In this document: positions 1-4,074 of the stretch, piece after piece
How positions within the stretch are numbered: the stretch's first letter is position 1
Layout of the letters: every line of letters begins with the position of its first letter
Assembly: GCA_035574175.1 (NCBI GenBank)
Contig: DATLZB010000058.1
Coordinates: 1-8,010 of the forward strand
Direction: 5' to 3'
Length of the DNA: 8,010 nucleotides
Source of the DNA: DATLZB01 sp035574175
GTDB lineage: Bacteria > Pseudomonadota > Alphaproteobacteria > Rhizobiales > Hyphomicrobiaceae
The notes under the pieces: generated by a model
Databases searched by the model: none
Told to the model about the DNA's origin: nothing
Seen by the model: the letters and a program-made list of their open reading frames with translations, nothing else
Program-made: the position numbers and the translations under genes

Positions 1-923
1 GGGTCGAAGCGGTAACGGCTGTTGCAGAACTCGCACGTCACCCACACCTCGCCGTCGACCACCATGGCCGCAAGATCCTCCGCCGAGAAGCGCCGCAGCA
101 ATTCCTCGACCCGCGCTTGCGAACAGCTGCAATAGCTTTTCAGCGGGATGGCGCGGAAGGCGCGCACCTGCTCCTCGTGAAACAACCGATAGAGCAACCG
201 GTCGGCAGGCAGAAGCGGATCGAGCAGCTCATGATCCTCGACCGTCTCGGCCAGCATCTTGGCGCGGGTCCAATCCTCTTCGATGAAGGCCGACGCGCGC
301 GTGCCTTTACGGCCGCCCTCGCGCGTGAGTTTCTGCACGAGCAGCCCGCCGGCGCGCCAAGCCCAGTTCTGTGTGCCTCCACCACCGGCGCGATAATGCC
401 GTGCCACCGCCAGCCTGATAAAGGTGGGAAGCTGCTCCGACTGGCGGAAATAGGTGTCCGCCGCGTCGGCCAGGCTCCCGCCCTCGAGCGGCACCACACC
501 CTGATAGCGCTCGGTATCGGCGCCGCGATCGATAGTCATGGCGAGATGACCTTGGCCGAGGAGCCCCGCGTGAGCGGGAAGCGCGGTAAGCTGTTCCGTC
601 GAAAAGCGCGCATAAGCGCGCAAGCTGCCCGGCACCTGATAGTCAGCAACCAGCAGATCGACCGCGCCGTCGCTTGCCGCTTGCAGGATGAACTTGCCCT
701 CGAATTTTAGCGCTGCCCCCAGCAGCGCCGTGAGCGCCACCGCCTCGCCAAGAAGCTGCGACACCGGCTCCGGATAAGCATGACGCGACAGAATCGTGTC
801 GGCCACCGGACCGAGCTTCACCAGCCGCCCCGAGACATCGGCGTGCTCCGCCTGGAACGGCAGGATGAGATCGTCTTCGGGAATTCGGAGTTCGACCCGC
901 GCTTCCGCGGCCTGTTCGGTCAT
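1..923 (-). CDS. hslO: Hsp33 redox-regulated molecular chaperone (3' end cut by window)
   Basis: This gene encodes the cytosolic holdase chaperone Hsp33, which is activated when oxidative stress oxidises its zinc-binding cysteines. My translation from the ATG at 923-921 is open for 307 codons to the window edge. It begins MTEQAAEARVELRIPEDDL. The C-terminal redox switch is visible as a CxC pair (C265 and C267, in SYCSCS) and a CxxC pair (C297 and C300, in TCEFCN), followed by SRYRFD. The pairs are about 30 residues apart, as in E. coli Hsp33. These are the only four cysteines. The central part contains GHLAMTID and YQGVVPLEGGSL, typical of the family's N-terminal domain. Only the last residues are missing. 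The start overlaps the argF stop in an ATGA arrangement, with a GGAG Shine-Dalgarno 7 bases upstream inside argF, so translational coupling is likely. Identification is very secure. Confidence 0.96.
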   Translation of the reverse strand, partial: MTEQAAEARVELRIPEDDLILPFQAEHADVSGRLVKLGPVADTILSRHAYPEPVSQLLGEAVALTALLGAALKFEGKFILQAASDGAVDLLVADYQVPGSLRAYARFSTEQLTALPAHAGLLGQGHLAMTIDRGADTERYQGVVPLEGGSLADAADTYFRQSEQLPTFIRLAVARHYRAGGGGTQNWAWRAGGLLVQKLTREGGRKGTRASAFIEEDWTRAKMLAETVEDHELLDPLLPADRLLYRLFHEEQVRAFRAIPLKSYCSCSQARVEELLRRFSAEDLAAMVVDGEVWVTCEFCNSRYRFD

Positions 924-1900
924 GTCTTGGCTCCGCGCAACGCCCGTCCTGGCTCGCGCTTATCGGCACTGCGGCGCTTGGCGACCGCACTGTCGCCGAG
1001 GCACCAGGAGAGAATCGCCTTCTGCACATGCAGCCGGTTCTCGGCCTCGTCCCAGACCGCCGATTGCGGTCCGTCGATCACCTCGGCGGTGACCTCGTCG
1101 CCGCGATGCGCCGGAAGGCAATGCATAAAGATGGCGTCTCGCTTGGCTTCCGCCAATAGCTTGGCGTCGACTTGAAACGGACGCAGCGCTTCCATTCGCT
1201 TCTTCTCGTCGTTGTCGCCCATCGACACCCAGACATCGGTCAGCACGCAGTCGGATCCGCGCGCCGCCTCCACCGGGTCGTCCACCACCTCGATATCGGC
1301 GCCCTCGCCGCGCGCCCAATCTAGAAGCGCGGGCGACGGCCGATAGGCCTTGGGCGAGGCGATTCGAAGCCTGCACCCGAACCGCGCCGCCGCATGCACC
1401 CAGGAGGTGGCGACATTATTGGCGTCGCCAATCCAGGCGATTGTGCGGCCTTGAATGGGGCCTTTCAACTCTTCGAACGTCATCACGTCAGCCATCACCT
1501 GGCAGGGATGCGACCGGCAGGTCAGTCCGTTGATCACCGGCACGCTCGCATGCGCGGCAAGTTCGGTCAGCGTCTCGTGCGGACCCGTGCGCAGCATGAT
1601 GGCGTCGACATAACGCGACAGCACCCGCGCCGTATCGCCGAGCGTCTCGCCGCGACCGAGCTGCATGTCTTGCGGGTTGAGCACGATCGCGCTGCCTCCG
1701 AGTTGATTGATCGCCACCTCGAAGGACACGCGCGTACGAGTCGAAGGCTTCTCGAAGATCATGGCGAGCACGGCGCCGCGCTTCAGTCTCAGGCTTTTCG
1801 GCACACGGCCCTTGCGCTTCATGACCGCGGCCGTGTCGAGAATGCCGCGCAGCGTCTTGCGGTCCAGCGCGTCGATGTCGAGGAAGTGCCTTGGCGCCAT
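920..1900 (-). CDS. argF: Ornithine carbamoyltransferase
   Basis: This enzyme joins carbamoyl phosphate and ornithine to make citrulline in cytosolic arginine synthesis. The chosen product is 326 residues from the ATG at 1900-1898 (MAPRHFLDIDALD), which matches where family members begin. An in-frame TTG at 1933 would add 11 unusual residues and overlap argD, so I did not use it. Visible motifs are the carbamoyl-phosphate loop STRTR (53-57), HPCQ (131-134), the ornithine-binding D222 and SMG loop (226-228), and the catalytic HCLP (260-263, in FMHCLPAHRG). The chain runs about 20 residues past the usual end (AILSWCLG) with a basic tail rich in Arg, Lys and Ala. The gene starts 19 bases after the argD stop and ends by overlapping the hslO start by 4 bases, so all three are probably co-transcribed. 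A GAGG lies about 17 bases before the ATG, further than ideal, so the exact start is slightly less certain than the function. Confidence 0.96.
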   Translation of the reverse strand: MAPRHFLDIDALDRKTLRGILDTAAVMKRKGRVPKSLRLKRGAVLAMIFEKPSTRTRVSFEVAINQLGGSAIVLNPQDMQLGRGETLGDTARVLSRYVDAIMLRTGPHETLTELAAHASVPVINGLTCRSHPCQVMADVMTFEELKGPIQGRTIAWIGDANNVATSWVHAAARFGCRLRIASPKAYRPSPALLDWARGEGADIEVVDDPVEAARGSDCVLTDVWVSMGDNDEKKRMEALRPFQVDAKLLAEAKRDAIFMHCLPAHRGDEVTAEVIDGPQSAVWDEAENRLHVQKAILSWCLGDSAVAKRRSADKREPGRALRGAKT

Positions 1901-1919
1901 GAGTTGCCGATCCGTAACC

Positions 1920-3107
1920 TCAGGCGCCCGCAAGCGCGTTTGCCTTCAGCGCAGCACAAGCGGCATCGAGCTTGGCCGTGGCCAGATCGATCTCCTCCTC
2001 CCCGACAATGAGCGGGGGAAGAAGGCGCACTACATTGTCGCCGGCCTGAACCGTGAGCATCTTCTCGGCGCGAAGCGCCTCGATCAGCTTCTGGTTCGGC
2101 AGCTTGCATTTCAACCCCAGCATCAGCCCCTGGCCCCGCACCTCCTCCACGATCTCGCTGTGCTCTTCCTTGAGCGCGGCCAGCCGCTGCTTCAACCGTA
2201 ACCCCATCTTTGCGACATGATCGAGAAAGCCATCCTCGAGCATGACGTCGAGCACGGCGTTGCCTGCCGCCATGGCCAGCGGATTGCCACCGAAGGTCGA
2301 GCCGTGGCTCCCCGCAGTCATGGCCGAGCCGACCGCTTCCGTGGCAAGGCAAGCGCCGACGGGAAAGCCGCCGCCGAGCCCCTTGGCGATCGCCATGATG
2401 TCCGGCGTAACTCCAGCCCACTCATGCGCGAACAGCCGCCCGGTGCGGCCCATGCCGGTCTGGACTTCGTCGAGCAGAAGCAGAATGCCCTTCTCATCGG
2501 CGAGCGCCCGCAAATCTTGCAGGAAGCGCGGGGATACTTCCCTCATGCCGCCCTCGCCCATGATCGGCTCGATCAGGATCCCGGCGGTCTCCTCTCCGAT
2601 TGCGGCCTCGACCGCATCGATATCGAAGCCAGCCACCCGGTCGAAGCCGTCGACCGGAGGCCCGAATCCCTCCAAATGCTTGGTCTGGCCTCCCGCGGCA
2701 ATGGTCGCGAGCGTGCGGCCGTGAAAGGCTCCTTCGAAGGTGACGAAACGGTAGCGTTCGGGCGCTCCGTTCTTAAAGTGATAGCGACGCGCCGCCTTGA
2801 GCGCGCATTCGACCGCTTCCGCGCCGGAATTGGCGAAGAACGCCATATCGGCGAAACTGGCATCGCAAAGCCGCTCGGCGAGACGCTCTTGCTCAGGGAT
2901 ACGGTAGAGATTGGAGACGTGCCACAGCCGTTTCGCCTGCTCGGTCAGCGCCTTGACGAGATGCGGATGCGCGTGTCCGAGCGCCGTGACCGCCACGCCG
3001 CTGGCGAAATCGAGATAGCGCTCGTCCTCCTCGGTGAAGAGATAGGCGCCCTCGCCGCGCGTGAAGGAAAGTCCGCTGCGGGCATAAGTCGGAAGAAGGG
3101 CCGACAT
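1920..3107 (-). CDS. argD: Acetylornithine aminotransferase
   Basis: This is a PLP-dependent class III aminotransferase. It converts N-acetylglutamate semialdehyde to N-acetylornithine with glutamate as amino donor, and members of the family may also serve lysine synthesis as succinyldiaminopimelate aminotransferase. The product is 395 residues from the ATG at 3107-3105 (MSALLPTYARSGLSF), the usual length. Visible motifs are NSGAEA (93-98), FHGRT (128-132), LDEVQ with the PLP-ring aspartate D213, the Schiff-base lysine K242 in IAKGLGGGFPVGA, and GSTFGGNP (269-276), whose T271 should contact PLP across the dimer. The C-terminal NVVRLLPPLIV is family-typical. In-frame ATG (3161) and TTG (3197) codons lie upstream, but they would place a terminator-like hairpin inside the coding region, and family homology begins near MSALLP. 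It is the first gene of argD-argF-hslO and is divergent from gcrA. A modest AGGA lies 13 bases before the start. Confidence 0.96.
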   Translation of the reverse strand: MSALLPTYARSGLSFTRGEGAYLFTEEDERYLDFASGVAVTALGHAHPHLVKALTEQAKRLWHVSNLYRIPEQERLAERLCDASFADMAFFANSGAEAVECALKAARRYHFKNGAPERYRFVTFEGAFHGRTLATIAAGGQTKHLEGFGPPVDGFDRVAGFDIDAVEAAIGEETAGILIEPIMGEGGMREVSPRFLQDLRALADEKGILLLLDEVQTGMGRTGRLFAHEWAGVTPDIMAIAKGLGGGFPVGACLATEAVGSAMTAGSHGSTFGGNPLAMAAGNAVLDVMLEDGFLDHVAKMGLRLKQRLAALKEEHSEIVEEVRGQGLMLGLKCKLPNQKLIEALRAEKMLTVQAGDNVVRLLPPLIVGEEEIDLATAKLDAACAALKANALAGA

Positions 3108-3125
3108 GGACGTTTCGCTGTCCTG

Positions 3126-3154
3126 AAACAAAAACTGCCGCCGGGTGGCGGCAG
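3126..3154 (-). terminator. Terminator-like hairpin in the argD leader, a candidate attenuator
   Basis: Read on the minus strand, CTGCCGCC (3154-3147) and GGCGGCAG (3142-3135) form a perfect 8-base-pair GC-rich stem with an ACCC loop. It is followed directly by TTTTTGTTT (3134-3126). That is the textbook shape of an intrinsic terminator, and it sits 18 bases before the argD ATG. There is no minus-strand gene between gcrA's leader and argD for it to terminate, so premature termination of argD transcripts is the simplest reading. On the plus strand no T-tract follows, so it is unlikely to serve a plus-strand transcript. The structure is seen directly; the attenuation role is inferred. Confidence 0.6.
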
Positions 3155-3168
3155 CGAGCATTCTCAGA

Positions 3169-3197
3169 GCATTAGGTCTCCGGGTGCGGCGTGTCAA
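3169..3197 (-). promoter_or_regulatory. Probable argD promoter
   Basis: On the minus strand a perfect -35 hexamer TTGACA (3197-3192) is followed by an AT-richer stretch. The -10 element would be either TAATGC (3174-3169, 17-base spacer, weak match) or CCTAAT (3176-3171, 15-base spacer, 4 of 6 consensus bases). Either choice puts transcription start near 3162-3166, just before the hairpin at 3154-3135, giving a leader of roughly 55 bases. The -35 box is strong and the -10 is weak, so the position is an inference. Confidence 0.45.
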
Positions 3198-3215
3198 TCA
3201 GGGCACATGGCGGGC

Positions 3216-3224
3216 TTATCCAAC
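3216..3224 (+). promoter_or_regulatory. Possible DnaA box in the argD-gcrA intergenic region
   Basis: TTATCCAAC agrees with the first seven bases of the DnaA-box consensus TTATCCACA and fits the relaxed consensus YYHTMCRHM throughout. DnaA is known to activate gcrA in Caulobacter, so the position upstream of gcrA is suggestive. A single 9-base relaxed match can occur by chance. Confidence 0.25.
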
Positions 3225-3330
3225 GTTCGTCCACGTTTCCATCCACGCTACAATTTGTGTTCTCGCAAAAGAAATGGCAGACTTGAGGCTGTTCCGGTGG
3301 AAAACGGAGAGGACAAGCGTGGCGGACGCT

Positions 3331-3363
3331 TGCCGGAGTCTGCCGGATATCGTAGCGTATAAC
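3331..3363 (+). promoter_or_regulatory. Candidate gcrA promoter with a GANTC methylation site
   Basis: A -10-like TATAAC (3358-3363, 5 of 6 consensus bases) has no recognisable TTGACA at the normal distance. A CcrM-type GANTC site, GAGTC (3336-3340), occupies the -35 position. It is embedded in a direct repeat, TGCCGGA at 3331-3337 and 3341-3347, with a 10-base period. Promoters that depend on GcrA in Caulobacter often combine a GANTC site with a weak -35, so autoregulation is possible. Transcription would start near 3370, giving a leader of about 125 bases. The TACAAT at 3249-3254 is an alternative -10. Confidence 0.35.
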
Positions 3364-3441
3364 CGCTCGGCTACAAGATGTCGTGGGTGCTGCGTTGCGC
3401 CCGGGCGGTCGATCTCACCAGTAAATCCGAGTTTCGAAACG

Positions 3442-3459
3442 CCGTCTCCAGGCAGACGG
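3442..3459 (+). other. Small hairpin in the gcrA leader
   Basis: CCGTCT (3442-3447) and AGACGG (3454-3459) pair perfectly around a CCAGGC loop. The hairpin lies about 20 bases before the gcrA Shine-Dalgarno. It has no T-tract, so it is not a terminator. It might influence transcript stability or translation, but six base pairs may also be chance. Confidence 0.3.
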
Positions 3460-3462
3460 GGG

Positions 3463-3473
3463 GATTCTGAGTC
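3463..3473 (+). promoter_or_regulatory. Paired GANTC (CcrM-type) sites before gcrA
   Basis: GATTC (3463-3467) and GAGTC (3469-3473) lie one base apart, ending 6 bases before the gcrA Shine-Dalgarno. GANTC is the target of the alphaproteobacterial cell-cycle methyltransferase CcrM, and GcrA acts preferentially at methylated GANTC promoters. The motifs are certain; their regulatory use here is inferred. Confidence 0.45.
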
Positions 3474-3479
3474 CAAATC

Positions 3480-3486
3480 GAGGAGG
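3480..3486 (+). promoter_or_regulatory. Strong ribosome binding site of gcrA
   Basis: GAGGAGG ends 7 bases before the ATG at 3494. This is near-ideal spacing and one of the strongest Shine-Dalgarno matches in the window, and it fixes the gcrA start. Confidence 0.85.
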
Positions 3487-3493
3487 CCAAACC

Positions 3494-4000
3494 ATGGCTT
3501 GGACCGACGAGAGGGTCGAACTGCTTAAGAAACTTTGGGCCGAGGGACTGAGTGCGAGCCAGATCGCCGCGCGTTTGGGCGCGGTGACGCGGAACGCGGT
3601 CATCGGCAAGGTGCATCGTCTTGGACTGTCGGGCCGCGCGCCAAGCTCGCGCGCATCGAGTCCGAGACCGCGGCGCACGCATGTGCCGCGCGCACCGCGC
3701 GCACAATCGCTCCTGTTCGGAACGCGCGGCGCAACGGCGCTCAAGCCGCAATATGCGCTCGAGGCCGATCCGGAACCTCAGCCGCTCGAGGAGCTGGTCA
3801 TCCCGCTTGCCGAGCGGGCGAGCATCATGACTTTGAAGGAGTCGATGTGCCGCTGGCCGATCGGCGATCCTAGCGATCCCGAGTTTCATTTCTGCGGCCG
3901 CAAACGTTGCGGCACGCTCCCTTATTGCGAACATCACGCGCGCATGGCCTATCAGCCGGTGCAGATGCGGCGGCGCGAGAAGAGGCTCGCCAGCGGCTAG
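3494..4000 (+). CDS. gcrA: GcrA family cell-cycle transcriptional regulator
   Basis: GcrA is an alphaproteobacterial transcription regulator that binds the housekeeping sigma factor and activates promoters carrying methylated GANTC sites, so that cell-cycle genes follow replication and CcrM methylation. The 168-residue product is close to the usual length. The N-terminal DNA-binding domain (about 1-46) starts MAWTDERVELLKKLWAEG and contains the helix-turn-helix-like segment SASQIAARLG and TRNAVIGKVHRLGLSG. A flexible basic, Pro/Arg/Ser-rich linker follows (about 47-70). The C-terminal sigma-interacting domain contains CRWPIGDP, FHFCG and YCEHHARMAYQP, with conserved cysteines and histidines. 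The start is set by GAGGAGG 7 bases upstream. gcrA is divergent from argD and convergent with the large repeat-protein gene, with a strong terminator between. Several GANTC sites lie upstream and inside the gene (3658, 3839), which could allow self-regulation. Confidence 0.95.
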   Translation: MAWTDERVELLKKLWAEGLSASQIAARLGAVTRNAVIGKVHRLGLSGRAPSSRASSPRPRRTHVPRAPRAQSLLFGTRGATALKPQYALEADPEPQPLEELVIPLAERASIMTLKESMCRWPIGDPSDPEFHFCGRKRCGTLPYCEHHARMAYQPVQMRRREKRLASG

Positions 4001-4030
4001 ACGCCGGGGGATGCGGCAGGCAAAAGCGGC

Positions 4031-4068
4031 AAGAGGCGCCCGCGCGGGCGCCTCTTATTTTTAGTTTT
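4031..4068 (+). terminator. Intrinsic terminator of gcrA, possibly bidirectional
   Basis: AAGAGGCGCCC (4031-4041) and GGGCGCCTCTT (4046-4056) form a perfect 11-base-pair stem with a GCGC loop. The stem is followed on the plus strand by ATTTTTAGTTTT. It begins 30 bases after the gcrA stop and 18-19 bases beyond the stop of the convergent gene. On the minus strand the T-tract is weaker (TT, then CTTTT a few bases on), so it may serve both genes but fits gcrA better. Confidence 0.9.
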
Positions 4069-4074
4069 CCGAAT

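Noticed and set aside
117..710. A plus-strand open frame opposite hslO
   Set aside because: The minus strand carries an unbroken Hsp33 with its CxC and CxxC motifs; the plus-strand product has no recognisable features.
3108..3197. Starting argD at the in-frame TTG (3197) or ATG (3161)
   Set aside because: The extension lies over the likely promoter and the terminator-like hairpin and has no family homology that I can see. The ATG at 3107 gives the usual 395 residues.
2217..3362. A 381-codon plus-strand open frame opposite argD
   Set aside because: It is antisense to a clear ArgD with all catalytic motifs, has no family-like sequence, and crosses the argD promoter region.
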